64,000 nt of DNA from Mycobacterium pseudokansasii (GTDB lineage Bacteria > Actinomycetota > Actinomycetes > Mycobacteriales > Mycobacteriaceae): the NCBI RefSeq assembly GCF_900566075.1, contig NZ_UPHU01000002.1, positions 1 to 64,000 of the forward strand, given 5' to 3'. Within the stretch, counting starts at the first letter, position 1; the number at the start of each line of letters is the position of its first letter. The notes beneath the pieces are model-generated. The model made no database searches. It saw only the letters and a program-made list of their open reading frames with translations, and was not told the DNA's origin. Made by a program: the position numbers and the translations under genes. Below, in pieces: positions 25,622-34,398 of this stretch.

Positions 25622-25692
25622 TCGATTTCATCGACGCCCACCGCGAGGAGTTCGGGGTCGAGCCCATCTGCACCGTCCTGCGATCTGCAGGG

Positions 25693-26538
25693 GTGTCGAT
25701 GGCCCCGAGTACCTACTACGACACCAAGTCCCGCGCCCCCTCGGCGCGCGCCCAACGCGACGCAGAGCTTGGGCCGGTCCTGGTACAGCTCTGGGAGGAC
25801 AACTACCGGGTATACGGGGTCCGCAAGCTGTGGAAAACCGCCCGTCGGGCGGGCCACGACGTCGGCCGGGATCAGGTGGCGCGGCTGATGCGGGCCGCCG
25901 GCATCGCGGGGGCGCGGCGCGGCAAACGCGTACGCACCACCACACCGGACCCGGCCGCGGCGCGACACCCCGATCTGGTCGGGCGGAAGTTCACCGCGAC
26001 CGCGCCCAACCAGCTCTGGGTGACCGATCTGACGTTCGTGCCCACCTGGGCCGGGGTGGCCTACGCCTGCTTCATCATTGATGCCTTCAGCAGGATGATC
26101 GTCGGCTGGCGAGTCGCCCCGCACATGCGCACCACGATGGTGCTCGATGCGTTGGAGATGGCCCGCTGGTCACGCGGAAACCTGTTGGCGGGCTTGACAT
26201 GTCACTCCGATGCCGGATCGCAGTTCACGTCCATCCGGTACGGTGAGCGGCTCGCCGAGATCGGCGCGGTCCCCTCGGTCGGGTCGATAGGGGACAGCTT
26301 CGATAATGCTCTGGCCGAAACGGTGAACGGCTACTACAAGGCCGAGTTGATCTACGGCCCCGCCCGCAGCGGGCCGTGGAGGACCGTCGAGGACGTCGAG
26401 CTGGCCACCCTGGGCTGGGTCTACTGGCACAACACCAGCCGCCTCCACGGCTACCTCAACGACGTACCGCCAGCCGAGTTCGAAGGCGCGTTCTACGATG
26501 CACAACGGATCGACCAACCACTGATCGGAATCCAATAG
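25693..26538 (+). CDS. IS3-family DDE transposase OrfB
   Basis: A 281-residue reading from GTG 25693, but the frame is open and protein-like from about 25600, since the active enzyme is normally an OrfAB fusion made by -1 frameshifting. The catalytic triad is visible: D in LWVTDLTFVPTW, D in CHSDAGSQFTS and E in NALAETVNGYYKAEL. Overall similarity to the IS6110 transposase is strong (for example STYYDTKSR, WRTVEDVELATLGWV). All domains are intact, so the copy may be active. Confidence 0.9.
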   Translation: MSMAPSTYYDTKSRAPSARAQRDAELGPVLVQLWEDNYRVYGVRKLWKTARRAGHDVGRDQVARLMRAAGIAGARRGKRVRTTTPDPAAARHPDLVGRKFTATAPNQLWVTDLTFVPTWAGVAYACFIIDAFSRMIVGWRVAPHMRTTMVLDALEMARWSRGNLLAGLTCHSDAGSQFTSIRYGERLAEIGAVPSVGSIGDSFDNALAETVNGYYKAELIYGPARSGPWRTVEDVELATLGWVYWHNTSRLHGYLNDVPPAEFEGAFYDAQRIDQPLIGIQ

Positions 26539-26645
26539 CCCGAGTCTCCGTCAAAACCAGGGCGATTCAAGGAGCGCTGGTGCGCCTCATCAGCGTTCGA
26601 TCACGCAGACCGTTTGCCAGCAGGCGGATACGGGACAATCACCCG

Positions 26646-27014
26646 ATGCCCACTCCAGAACCTGATGCATTTGGTCGCAGTTGGGTTGATGCCTGGAACG
26701 CCCAACGACGTCGAGATAGTCCTTGAGCACTTCGCTGAAGACGTTGTGTTCACCCCACCTGTGGCAGCCCGTGTGCTCCAAGAGAGCGCCCGGGTGGTGC
26801 GCGGAAAGGACGCACTTCGGGCCCTGTTGGAGATCGACACTTCACTAGAGCGTTCCTGACCTGGACCTGCACTTCGAGCCTTGTGGGTGTTTACGTGGGC
26901 ATCGGCGTGATCGTCATCGGCTACCGCAATCAGAATGGCGACCTCGTGACCGAAGTGCTGGTCTTCGACGAGGGCGGTCTGGTCCGCGAAGCTCACGGCA
27001 CCTACCTCATGTAG
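26646..27014 (+). pseudogene. SnoaL-like (NTF2-fold) gene, multiply frameshifted
   Basis: Reading starts at ATG 26646 (PDAFGRSWVDAWNA), jumps frame to DVEIVLEHFAEDVVFTPPVA and VRGKDALRALLE, and jumps again to VYVGIGVIVIGYRNQNGDLV and FDEGGLVREAHGTYLM ending at the TAG at 27012-27014. These are the typical blocks of a ~130-residue SnoaL-like polyketide-cyclase-fold protein. At least two indels disable it. Its last codons lie in the 85-bp repeat that begins at 27006. Confidence 0.7.
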
Positions 27015-27090
27015 ATGCGTGCAGCTGGATAGAGAGGCCGTGGCTTATCGGCGCGGTGGAAGTGGTGAGCGCTGTCTCGAATCTAGACAA
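27006..27090 (+). repeat. 85-bp direct repeat, left copy (resolvase-site-like)
   Basis: Matches 40807-40891 at 82 of 85 positions in the same orientation. It contains TGTCTCGAATCTAGACAA; just past it lie TACGTCTCG and TTGTCTCGAAAC, so several TGTCTCG-type half-sites are grouped as in Tn3-family res sites. The right copy adjoins a serine-resolvase remnant. Confidence 0.8.
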
Positions 27091-27265
27091 TCGATACGTC
27101 TCGTTTGTTGTCTCGAAACTGGACCGTTTGAGGTGGTTTGAGTCGCCCGAACGGCCGACGATACTGGCGGCGCCCAGGCCGATGGTGGCGACTTCGGATG
27201 ACGGCGACGACGGTAGGTGGATGACTTTGATGACTTGGATGGCGAGGCCGCCGGGCGCTCGGTCC

Positions 27266-27847
27266 TTAACGTGGTCGGAGACCGTCAAACATGACGGTAT
27301 GGATGCTGCGGGCGACCAGGGCCTCGTCGAGGGTGTCGTCGGTTATCAGATATGTCAATGCGCTGGTGGTGACGGCGCCAAATAGCGCGATCGCCACCGA
27401 TCGCGGATCATGTTGCGCGACAAGGGAACCGTCGGAGGCTCCGGCGATGAGCAGCGCCTCAACGGGTTGATAGTAGGCGCTGCTGATCATCTCGGCGATG
27501 ACAGGCATACGTGCCGCCCTGCCGAGCTCTCCGATCAGAGCCCGGCAGACCGCTGGGCGCCGGGCCATCACCCGCAGTTGCGCGCCGATGACGCCGCTGA
27601 GGCGTTCAGCGCCGGTGCCGTCAGCGTGCACGACGGCGGCCACATCGTCCGCGATTTCACCCAGCGCGTCTTCCAGCAGGTACGCGAGGATGTCTTCTTT
27701 ACCGGCGAAGTAGTAGTACAGCGTCGCCTTGGCGATCCCGGTTGCCGTGGCGACGTCTTCGATCTTGGTTTCGTTGAGGCCGCTCTCAGCGAACAGTTCG
27801 GCCGCAGCCGGAAGGCGCTCGGCGATCTGAGGTGGGACTTCGCGCAT
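27266..27847 (-). CDS. TetR-family regulator divergent from the P450
   Basis: A 193-residue protein. The N-terminal HTH is canonical (RLPAAAELFAESGLNETKIE, then DVATATGIAKATLYYYFAGK) and the rest is an all-helical ligand and dimerisation domain. It is transcribed away from the P450 gene 70 bp distant. A perfect TTTAGACT-N3-AGTCTAAA-type palindrome lies between the two starts, where it could repress both. The ligand is likely the P450 substrate or a related compound; that is inference from gene context. Confidence 0.85.
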   Translation of the reverse strand: MREVPPQIAERLPAAAELFAESGLNETKIEDVATATGIAKATLYYYFAGKEDILAYLLEDALGEIADDVAAVVHADGTGAERLSGVIGAQLRVMARRPAVCRALIGELGRAARMPVIAEMISSAYYQPVEALLIAGASDGSLVAQHDPRSVAIALFGAVTTSALTYLITDDTLDEALVARSIHTVMFDGLRPR

Positions 27848-27866
27848 TGCTGTTCCTGTTCGGCGA

Positions 27867-27887
27867 GTTTAGACTGCGAGTCTAAAC
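27867..27887. promoter_or_regulatory. TetR operator between tetR and P450
   Basis: GTTTAGACT-GCG-AGTCTAAAC, a perfect 9-bp inverted repeat 20 bp from the tetR ATG and 31 bp from the P450 GTG. Size and position fit a TetR dimer site controlling both divergent genes. Confidence 0.75.
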
Positions 27888-27917
27888 GCTTGTTCTGCAA
27901 TGTGGCAGGAGACCCGT

Positions 27918-29111
27918 GTGACCAAGGCGCAGATTCACTACGACCCCTTCGATGCGGTCATCCTCGACGATCCCTACCCGACCTACCGGGTGTTGCGTGA
28001 TGAAGCGCCCGTGTATCGCGCAGAGGAATCCAACACCTGGGTGCTCAGTCGCCACCAGGATGTGCAAGCCGCCGCGCAAGATCACGATACCTATTCCTCG
28101 GTGGACGGGATATTTCCCATGCCGCCGGGTTCGGACTTCTTCCAGTCGGTTCTGCCGATGATGATCGTGATGGATCCGCCGCGCCACAACCAGCTGCGTG
28201 CACTGGTGAGCAGGGCATTCACGCCGCGGCGCATTGCTGCTCTCAACGATGGAATTGAGGATCTGGCGCAGGATCTGTTTGAGCCTTTAGCTCAGGGGGC
28301 GGGGTCGGCGGACTTTGTGGTGGACTTCGCCGGTGTGTTGCCGGCGGTGGTGATCGCTGATCTGCTGGGCGTGCCGCGTGAGGACCGTGGAAGGTTCCGA
28401 CAGTGGTCGAGCATGCTGGTCCAAGTGGACCTCAGGCAAGGAGACAACGCGGACGCCTTGGCTGCGATGGCGTCGGTGTACGAGTATTTCACCGACTTCC
28501 TCGCCGACCGCCGCAATGCCCCGCGCGATGATTTGATGTCGGCGTTGGTGTACGCCGAGATCGATGGTGTGCGCCTCACCGACGAGGAAGTCCTCGGGTT
28601 TTGTGCGCTGCTGCTCATTGCAGGCCACGAGACCACCTCTAACCTGCTCGGCAACGCCGCCGTCGTGTTAGCTCAACACCCCGAGAGCCGTCACCGCTTG
28701 GCCACCGATCACAGCCTGCTTGGGCCCGCGGTCGAGGAGTTGCTGCGTTACGACTCACCGGCTCAGGGGCTTTCACGAACCTTGACCCGTGATGTCACGT
28801 TACGCGACACCCTGATGCGGCGCGGGGACAAGGTGCTTCTTCTGTTCGGGTCGGCCAACCGCGACGAGCGCGCCTTCCCCGATCCCGACGTGTTCGACAT
28901 CGACCGCAAACCCGAGCATCAGGTCGCCTTCGGCCGCGGCGTCCATTTCTGCCTGGGCGCCGCGTTAGCGCGGATGGAAGCCCGGATCGCGCTGGCCGCC
29001 CTGCTGAAGCGGGTACCGGACTGGGAAGTCGACCTGGCTTCCGCGCAGCGGCTGCGGTCGGGCCCGATCCGGGGCTACACCTCGTTGCCGATCACCTGGT
29101 CAGCAACCTAA
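27918..29111 (+). CDS. Cytochrome P450 monooxygenase
   Basis: A 397-residue soluble class I P450; GTG 27918 is chosen because AGGAG lies 8 bases upstream, rather than ATG 27900. Motifs: I-helix oxygen-binding LLIAGHETTSNLL, K-helix ExxR in VEELLRYDSPAQG, and the heme-cysteine loop FGRGVHFCLGAALARMEA. Length is normal. It needs a ferredoxin and reductase, which are not encoded nearby. It oxidises an unknown hydrophobic substrate; the neighbouring exporters suggest xenobiotic or lipid modification and export. Divergent from a TetR gene with a shared operator. Confidence 0.95.
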   Translation: MTKAQIHYDPFDAVILDDPYPTYRVLRDEAPVYRAEESNTWVLSRHQDVQAAAQDHDTYSSVDGIFPMPPGSDFFQSVLPMMIVMDPPRHNQLRALVSRAFTPRRIAALNDGIEDLAQDLFEPLAQGAGSADFVVDFAGVLPAVVIADLLGVPREDRGRFRQWSSMLVQVDLRQGDNADALAAMASVYEYFTDFLADRRNAPRDDLMSALVYAEIDGVRLTDEEVLGFCALLLIAGHETTSNLLGNAAVVLAQHPESRHRLATDHSLLGPAVEELLRYDSPAQGLSRTLTRDVTLRDTLMRRGDKVLLLFGSANRDERAFPDPDVFDIDRKPEHQVAFGRGVHFCLGAALARMEARIALAALLKRVPDWEVDLASAQRLRSGPIRGYTSLPITWSAT

Positions 29112-29135
29112 GCCACCGAGAGAAGGGCTCGACTT

Positions 29136-29831
29136 CTAGGCCGAGGCCACGGTAGTGGCCGACCCTTCCGGGTTGGTCGGTTCGGCTGGTGTGGTGGTGA
29201 TTTCGCGTCGGTGCGCGGCGAGAAAGTCATCCACGATGCGCGCGCAATCCTGGTGGTCGATGGTGTGAAGTCCGGTCAGGCGGGCGAACACGATCGGGCC
29301 GATCAGTTGAGTCAGGGCCAGCGTGAGTTCGAAATCGCCAAGTTCGGCGCGTGCGTCGGGGGTACCGAGGATCTGATCGAACGGTTCGCGGTACTGGTCG
29401 ATGACGCGCACCTTCAGGGAGCTGAGTGATTGCTGCCGATCGTGGGCATCCTCGACGTCGCCCTCGGAAGGTGGTGGCCCCAACGCGAGCCAGGCCAGGG
29501 TGGTCAGGTGGATCGGTGTTTCCTCGATCAACGCGGCCTGCCGGCTCAATAGTTCGACCAGTCGATCCCGCAGCGAACCGGTCAAGGGCGGAGGCGTGAC
29601 GTGTGGAAGCAGTCGTTCAAAGGTGGCCGCGAGAAGTTGCGCAGAGCTGCTGAAATGCCGGTAGAGAGTCGTGCGGGCAACTTTCGAGGCTTTGGTCACG
29701 GCATCGATGGTGACGGCCTCGATGCCACCGGCACTAAGCAGATGGGTGGCCGCATCAAGCAGCCGCGTCCGCGAGCGCAGCCGTCGCGGATCGATGTCAT
29801 AGCCGTCCTCGACCGAGAACTCAGAGGTCAT
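29136..29831 (-). CDS. TetR-family regulator divergent from the MFS exporter
   Basis: A 231-residue protein; ATG 29831 has GAGGAG six bases upstream and is preferred over the TTG at 29843. HTH: RLLDAATHLLSAGGIEAVTI, then DAVTKASKVARTTLYRHFSS. The C-terminal domain is helical, with an ETPIHLTTLAWLALGPPPSE region typical of ligand-binding TetR proteins. It is divergent from the DHA2 exporter gene, 131 bp away, with a 35-bp shared-motif operator in between. A truncated paralogue lies at 40477-40815. Confidence 0.85.
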   Translation of the reverse strand: MTSEFSVEDGYDIDPRRLRSRTRLLDAATHLLSAGGIEAVTIDAVTKASKVARTTLYRHFSSSAQLLAATFERLLPHVTPPPLTGSLRDRLVELLSRQAALIEETPIHLTTLAWLALGPPPSEGDVEDAHDRQQSLSSLKVRVIDQYREPFDQILGTPDARAELGDFELTLALTQLIGPIVFARLTGLHTIDHQDCARIVDDFLAAHRREITTTPAEPTNPEGSATTVASA

Positions 29832-29909
29832 CTCGCTCCTCAACCCTCAGAACCCCACAATCCTAAACCCAGACGACACTCGGCTGACGTTTCGACGACC
29901 CCACGTTGT

Positions 29910-29944
29910 GGTACTTGCAGTTGCGTAGCGAAACCGACAGTACC
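29910..29944. promoter_or_regulatory. 35-bp operator-like site upstream of the MFS gene
   Basis: Bounded by GGTACT and AGTACC (a 6-bp inverted repeat) with the core GCGTAGCGAAACCGA. The same layout with core GCGTAGCGAGACCGA recurs at 34019-34053 upstream of another tetR, and a weaker inverted copy is at about 31772-31807. It lies 18 bp before the MFS start. Confidence 0.55.
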
Positions 29945-29962
29945 TACCCAGGTGGAGGTGTG

Positions 29963-31723
29963 ATGGATTCCGGTGATCTGACGCGTTTCGCGACGGTGAA
30001 TCTGTCGCGGGCTCAGAAGCGGACGCTGGTGGTGTCGTGCCTGTCGGTGGCTTTGGTGATCGGCTCGATGGCCGCCCTGTATTCCTCGCTATCGGACATC
30101 GCGGCCCAAACCGGGGCGACCCAGAGCCAGCTGACCTGGGTCGTCGACGGATACACCCTCGCCGTGGCGTGCCTGGTGCTGCCCGCTGGCGCACTCGGTG
30201 ACCGCTACGGCCGCCGCGGGGTTCTCATCGCCGGACTCTTGGTGTTCTCGCTGGCCTCGACGATCCCGCTGTTCGTGCAAGACCCGGTCTGGCTGATCGC
30301 CGCGCGCGGCGCCGCAGGGATCGGCGCCGCGTTCGTGATGCCCTCGACCCTGTCGATCCTGACCGCCGGGTTTCCCGAGCACCAACGCGGCCGCGCCGTC
30401 GGCATCTGGGCAGGTGTGGCCGGTTCCGGCGCCATCCTGGGCGTCCTGTGCTCGGGACTGTTGCTGCAGCAATGGTCGTGGTTATCGATATTCGTCGGTT
30501 TGAGCGCCGCCGGCGTGGTCCTTTTGATCGCGGCGCTCACGCTGCCAGAGTCCCGCGAAGAATCCCATCCGGCAATGGATTACCCCGGTTCGGTATTGGT
30601 CGCAGTGGCCATCGGGTTGATGGTCATTGCCGTCACCGAAGCGCCGGCCCGCGGCTGGACCGATCCGGTGGTGTTCGGGCATTTCGCCGCCGGTCTGGTG
30701 GCGTCGGCGATCTTCGTCGTCGTGGAGTTACGCGCGGAGCATCCGCTGCTGCAGTTGCGACTGTTCACCGACCGGGGTTTCGGCAGCGGCACGCTGTCAA
30801 TCATCCTGCAGTTCGCGGTGATGTTCGGCGTGTTCCTGCTGCTTGTGCAGTACCTGCAGCTCATCGTGGGCTATCAGCCGTTGCAGTCGGCACTGGCCCT
30901 GGCGCCCATCATCGTTCCGATCGTGTCAATTTCGTTGGTCGCGCCGCGGCTGGCCGAACGCCTGGGTCTGCGTTTGCTCACCGTGCCGGGTCTGCTAATC
31001 ATCGCCGCCGGGCTGTACATGGTCAGCCGGCTTTCGGTAGACGCGGCCTACACCGACATACTGTTTCCGCTGCTGAGCTTGGGCACCGGGTTGGGGTTGT
31101 GCACCGCGCCGGCCACCGCGGCCATAGTGGCCGCGACACCGGTGGACAAGCACGGTGTGGCCGCCGCAGTCAACGACGCCGCCCGGGAAGTGGGCGCAGC
31201 GCTCGGCATCGCCGTCGCCGGCAGCGTCCTGGCTGCCGACTACACCAACCGCATCCAACCCGCCCTGGCGACGCTGCCCGCCCAAGCGCAGGAACCGTTC
31301 TCCGACTCCCTGGCCGCAGCACTGAAAGTCGCTGCGCAATCGGGACCGTCCGCGCAACGGCTTACCGACGTGGCCAAAGCCGCGTTCGTGCACGGCAACG
31401 GCCAAGCCGCCCTGGTGCTGTCGATCATCACCATCATCAGTGCCCTGATCCTCGCGGTATGGGCGCCCGGCCGCCCACGCAGCGCTGCGGACTCCGCCGA
31501 AGGGCAACCAGCCCAACGGGTCACATCCGGGCGGCAGGCCCGATCCGAGGGCCAGTCAGCCGACGGCCAACGCGAGTCTGACCAGCCGGCGAACCGGTTC
31601 GGCCGGGCAGCACCACGAGCTTCGACGGTGATCCTCAGTGACAACACCGGAATCCGGCGCCGACGCGACGCCGGTCCAGCTGCCCCCGTACACCGCGACA
31701 TTCATGGGTTGTGGTCCCGATAA
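29963..31723 (+). CDS. MFS drug exporter, DHA2 (EmrB/QacA) family
   Basis: A 586-residue protein; ATG 29963 follows GGAGG by five bases. About 14 hydrophobic segments, beginning SCLSVALVIGSMAALYSSLS, with the motif A LGDRYGRRGVLIAG between TM2 and TM3 and motif C-like GIWAGVAGSGAILGVLCSG in TM5, typical of 14-TM proton antiporters. The last ~75 residues after VWAPGRP are polar, Arg/Ser/Gln-rich and disordered, longer than usual. It exports drugs or metabolites across the inner membrane. Divergent from tetR 29136-29831. Confidence 0.9.
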   Translation: MDSGDLTRFATVNLSRAQKRTLVVSCLSVALVIGSMAALYSSLSDIAAQTGATQSQLTWVVDGYTLAVACLVLPAGALGDRYGRRGVLIAGLLVFSLASTIPLFVQDPVWLIAARGAAGIGAAFVMPSTLSILTAGFPEHQRGRAVGIWAGVAGSGAILGVLCSGLLLQQWSWLSIFVGLSAAGVVLLIAALTLPESREESHPAMDYPGSVLVAVAIGLMVIAVTEAPARGWTDPVVFGHFAAGLVASAIFVVVELRAEHPLLQLRLFTDRGFGSGTLSIILQFAVMFGVFLLLVQYLQLIVGYQPLQSALALAPIIVPIVSISLVAPRLAERLGLRLLTVPGLLIIAAGLYMVSRLSVDAAYTDILFPLLSLGTGLGLCTAPATAAIVAATPVDKHGVAAAVNDAAREVGAALGIAVAGSVLAADYTNRIQPALATLPAQAQEPFSDSLAAALKVAAQSGPSAQRLTDVAKAAFVHGNGQAALVLSIITIISALILAVWAPGRPRSAADSAEGQPAQRVTSGRQARSEGQSADGQRESDQPANRFGRAAPRASTVILSDNTGIRRRRDAGPAAPVHRDIHGLWSR

Positions 31724-32208
31724 TAACCACAGGGGGTTGGGCTTGGTGGGCCGCCAACCATCGCCTACCAAAGATACCGACAGTTGCGAAACGCTGCTAT
31801 GCGTACTCTGAGCGGTCAAGACCGAAGCGAAGAGCCGGAGGGCGAGTCCCGCCCGTAGTCGGTCATTCGCGCCCCCACGCCCACGCAAGAAACCAATGGG
31901 ATCGTAACAGTACTGTCAGTACCCCCGTGGGGATCGGTGCAACCGCTGCAGCCCCGCGAGAGGCTCACCGCGATCCAAGAGCGCGTAGTTGCCTGCAGTA
32001 CTGAGGGCGGCATCGTCGTTAGCCTCAACCCCGTAGGCCGTTGAACCGTGTGTCCGTGGTGCACGCCCTATGCTTGGCGGTCGAAGCCTCCTCGCAGTTG
32101 TAGGCGATCTCTTCGCGCAGAAGCAGTTTCGATAACCGGTGCCGCGCCGTTATCAGATCCCCGCGGCAGTCTTGACGGGGCTAGGCGGACAAGTTTCGGC
32201 CGCGACGT
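31724..32208. other. Gene-poor interval with a ghost promoter
   Basis: No credible gene. It holds an inverted, weaker copy of the 35-bp operator (about 31772-31807) and the 38-bp block 31887-31924 that duplicates the mmpL promoter region. Short frames here are Arg/Pro-rich and not protein-like. Confidence 0.5.
31887..31924. repeat. 38-bp block duplicating the mmpL upstream region
   Basis: Identical at 32 of 38 positions to 39706-39743, both beginning AAGAAACCAA and containing AACAGTACT. In the other copy this block sits 20 bp from the MmpL start; here no gene follows it leftward, so it looks like the promoter of a lost gene. Confidence 0.7.
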
Positions 32209-32433
32209 TCATTGGGTTGGCTTGTCAGGCGCATGGTCGTACATTTCCCGCTCCATCAGGTCGTTGTCCAAGAACCAGCTGGAGCGAGGGGGGTAATGGC
32301 GTGGATGCACGGGGCCCTGCTCCACCCGCGCCCTTCGGTGCATCAGGCCGGTAACACTGCGGCCGGCGACCCTGACACTGTGGACGGCGCGGGTCCACCA
32401 AAGGGTCCTGGTTAGCGGAAGCTCGAGCTTCAT
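32209..32433 (-). CDS. Small orphan protein, paralogue of 39926-40189
   Basis: A 74-residue basic protein (MKLELPLTRTLWWTRAVHSV...). The C-terminal block VHPRHYPPRSSW...DNDLMEREMYDH is shared with the 87-residue protein at 39926-40189 (VRPRHYPPRSRS...DDALMNREMYDH), and the N-termini also align (LPLTRTLWWTRAV against LALTKTHVWARGV). Conservation of two copies supports real coding. No known domain; no membrane segment. Both copies lie just beyond a copy of the 38-bp promoter block, so they belong to a duplicated unit. Confidence 0.6.
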   Translation of the reverse strand: MKLELPLTRTLWWTRAVHSVRVAGRSVTGLMHRRARVEQGPVHPRHYPPRSSWFLDNDLMEREMYDHAPDKPTQ

Positions 32434-32992
32434 TTTACCACCGTCACTTTCTCCATACGTTTGCGCGACTGTCCGTGGCACACGTCGCGGAGCTTGGTTC
32501 GATGAGCACGGCAAGCGACGTGCGGAGACCGCTTCGTGTAGCGCCTGCACGACGCATCCTTGGATCCGTTGCGTGATCATGATGCCGCCTTCGGTACACG
32601 GTCCGGTGCTCTTAAAAGTACTACTAGTATCGGTCAGATACTAGTAGTGTCGTGACGATACGACTGGTATCGTTCGACAACTGCACCCAGCACCATGCGC
32701 AACTGGGCTGGCCAACGATGGTCGCGGCACCACCGGCGGTACCACTGGCTAGCCCTTGGCTAGCCCTAACCATTCGTCAACAGCATTCGATAGGCAGCAA
32801 CCAGAACACAATGGCTTAACACATTGCTATGCAGCATATTTCAGAGTTCAGCGAGTTGTTGTCTTGACTACCGGCGCCGGTCTGGCCTGGCCATCGCGTC
32901 AACGCAGCGTGTCTGGGCAGAGGTTGTATTGCGCGGCGGCGACGATCTGGGGACCTTGGAAGTTCTGCAAGCCGAACTGGTTTTAGAGAGTT
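32434..32992. other. Non-coding interval upstream of the small orphan gene
   Basis: Contains the double operator at 32619-32672 but no credible gene. A short rightward frame near 32910-32985 (VVLRGGDDLGTLEVLQAELV) is faintly protein-like and could be a relic. Confidence 0.35.
32619..32672. promoter_or_regulatory. Two adjacent palindromes with 5-bp spacers
   Basis: ACTACTAGTATC (32619-32630) and its exact complement (32636-32647) flank GGTCA; then ACGATAC (32654-32660) and GTATCGT (32666-32672) flank GACTG. Both fit TetR-like dimer sites. They lie about 190 bp upstream of the small orphan gene 32209-32433. Confidence 0.6.
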
Positions 32993-33223
32993 TTAGGTGC
33001 TACACCACTGCGAATCTTGTCGCACATGCCGGTTGCCGTTAATCGGCCAGAAGTTGCGGTCCAACATCGTCACGCCGTTAGCATCTAGTTCAGCGAGGTA
33101 GCCTTGGTCATCGGCGCGAGCTGGCGACGCGGTGGCAACGAATTGGCATATGCCAAACGCGACTGGAATGTATACCTTGCCGCCCGAAAAGCGGGCTCTA
33201 CCTAGCAGTTGCGCCTGCCCCAC
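32993..33223 (-). pseudogene. DUF732 exported protein remnant
   Basis: Leftward text VAFGICQFVATASPARADDQ, then GYLAELDANGVTMLD, resembles the signal-peptide end and start of the mature DUF732 domain, a small secreted family restricted to mycobacteria. The usual continuation with its conserved cysteine and the C-terminal helix is missing, so this is a fragment. It is useful mainly as evidence that the element's cargo is of mycobacterial origin. Confidence 0.45.
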
Positions 33224-33375
33224 TAGGGCTACCTACCCCCACTGACGACCGGTGCCGTTATAAAATTGTGGATCGGGATTTCGGTTCACGGCCAGCCGCG
33301 TCCTTGTTCCTCCGAGCTGCCGACATGACAACGGCTGCGGCTGCCGCCGAGCACCAGGTTCAACGCAGTCTGCGC

Positions 33376-34008
33376 TTAGTCGAATCCGGCTAGAGTGAGC
33401 CTCAAGGCTTGTTCCAGTTGGACGTGGAGCGGTGGACTCGTTTTGGTGTCGGTGCTAATCCAGCGCCGAAGTATGAATTGTGCGGTGGCCAAACCCGTGT
33501 GGACCAGCAGCGAGGGACGGATGTCGGTCACCGCGTCGACGCCCATGTGCGTGGCGACCAGTTCGATGAACCGGTGGTTATCGTTCTCGCTGATCAGCGC
33601 CGATTCGCTCAGTAGGTGGGGGGCGGTCCGGATGGCTTCTCGCCAGTATTGCAGATTCTGATTTGCTGTGTCCCAAGCGGTTTCGATAAGCAGACGCATC
33701 AGAGTCTCGGTTGCTGATGCGTCGGACGGCTGGGCGCTGTAGGACGCAATGATTTCGGCGACCATTTGCCGGACGGGTGCGACAAGCAGGTCTTCCTTGG
33801 TGGGTGCGTAGCGGAAGTAGGTACTGATCGAGATTCCGGCCGCGGCCGCGATGTCCTCGGTTGTCACGGCAGCGAATCCGCGTTCGGCGAAAAGCTGGTG
33901 TGCGATGTTTTGGATTTCGGAGATCAACTTGGCGCGGCGTCGGTCCCGTAACGAGCGGATGTTTGCTGACGGCATGCCATCACCGTCGATGTGACATTCC
34001 AACTGCAT
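33376..34008 (-). CDS. TetR-family regulator
   Basis: A 210-residue protein starting at ATG 34008 (an internal ATG at 33975, MPSANIRSLRDRRRAK, is also possible). HTH: EIQNIAHQLFAERGFAAVTT, then EDIAAAAGISISTYFRYAPT. The C-terminal domain is helical with a Trp/Tyr-rich NLQYWREAIRTAPHL segment. The 35-bp operator-like site at 34019-34053 lies directly upstream, and its partner precedes the MFS gene, so this protein is a candidate regulator of that exporter as well as of itself. Confidence 0.85.
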   Translation of the reverse strand: MQLECHIDGDGMPSANIRSLRDRRRAKLISEIQNIAHQLFAERGFAAVTTEDIAAAAGISISTYFRYAPTKEDLLVAPVRQMVAEIIASYSAQPSDASATETLMRLLIETAWDTANQNLQYWREAIRTAPHLLSESALISENDNHRFIELVATHMGVDAVTDIRPSLLVHTGLATAQFILRRWISTDTKTSPPLHVQLEQALRLTLAGFD

Positions 34009-34018
34009 GATGAGCTAT

Positions 34019-34053
34019 GGTACGAATAGTAGCGTAGCGAGACCGAAGGTACT
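34019..34053. promoter_or_regulatory. 35-bp operator-like site upstream of tetR 33376-34008
   Basis: Starts GGTAC, ends GGTACT and holds the core GCGTAGCGAGACCGA; 26 or so of its 35 positions match the site before the MFS gene (29910-29944). It lies 10 bp from the tetR start. Confidence 0.55.
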
Positions 34054-34398
34054 GGGGGTGTTTTCTTGCCGGTGTCGCAGCGTCGGGCCCTTTGGGTTGT
34101 GTGAGGAATTGCCGCTACCCGCATGGGTATTCGCTATCCGAGTGCGCCGGAATCGTCCGCCGATCGGGTCCGCGTTTTCGCACCGCGGTCTGGACGGCAC
34201 AGCTTCAGTACCCACTCATGGCTGTGCCACCAGTACGCTCGTGCTAGCCCCGTTTACCGCACTCGCAGCTCTTGCGGTTGCGCTTGCGGGTGCACGCATG
34301 TCCAACGGTCTGCAAAGACATCGTCTTCCCCGAATGGGGATTTGAGGAATGTCATCCCGCCACCTCTTCGTCGAAAGGCCTAACCCCGAAGTGACGTC

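Larger units (their letters stand above)
25223..26569 (+). mobile_element. IS3-family insertion sequence, IS6110-like
   Basis: 1,347 bp with terminal inverted repeats TGAATCGCCCTGG (25223 inward) and the same 13 bases reversed ending at 26569, followed by a further conserved GGAG-CTC block at each end. orfA and orfB lie in relative frames expected for -1 frameshifting. The three bases flanking each side (GAT and AGG) differ, so no target duplication remains, which suggests later recombination or deletion at one flank. Confidence 0.85.

Noticed and set aside
25223..26569. The IS3 copy as the agent that split nrdH
   Set aside because: Its terminal repeats start 172 bp inside the break, and the other nrdH half lies 22 kb beyond its right end.
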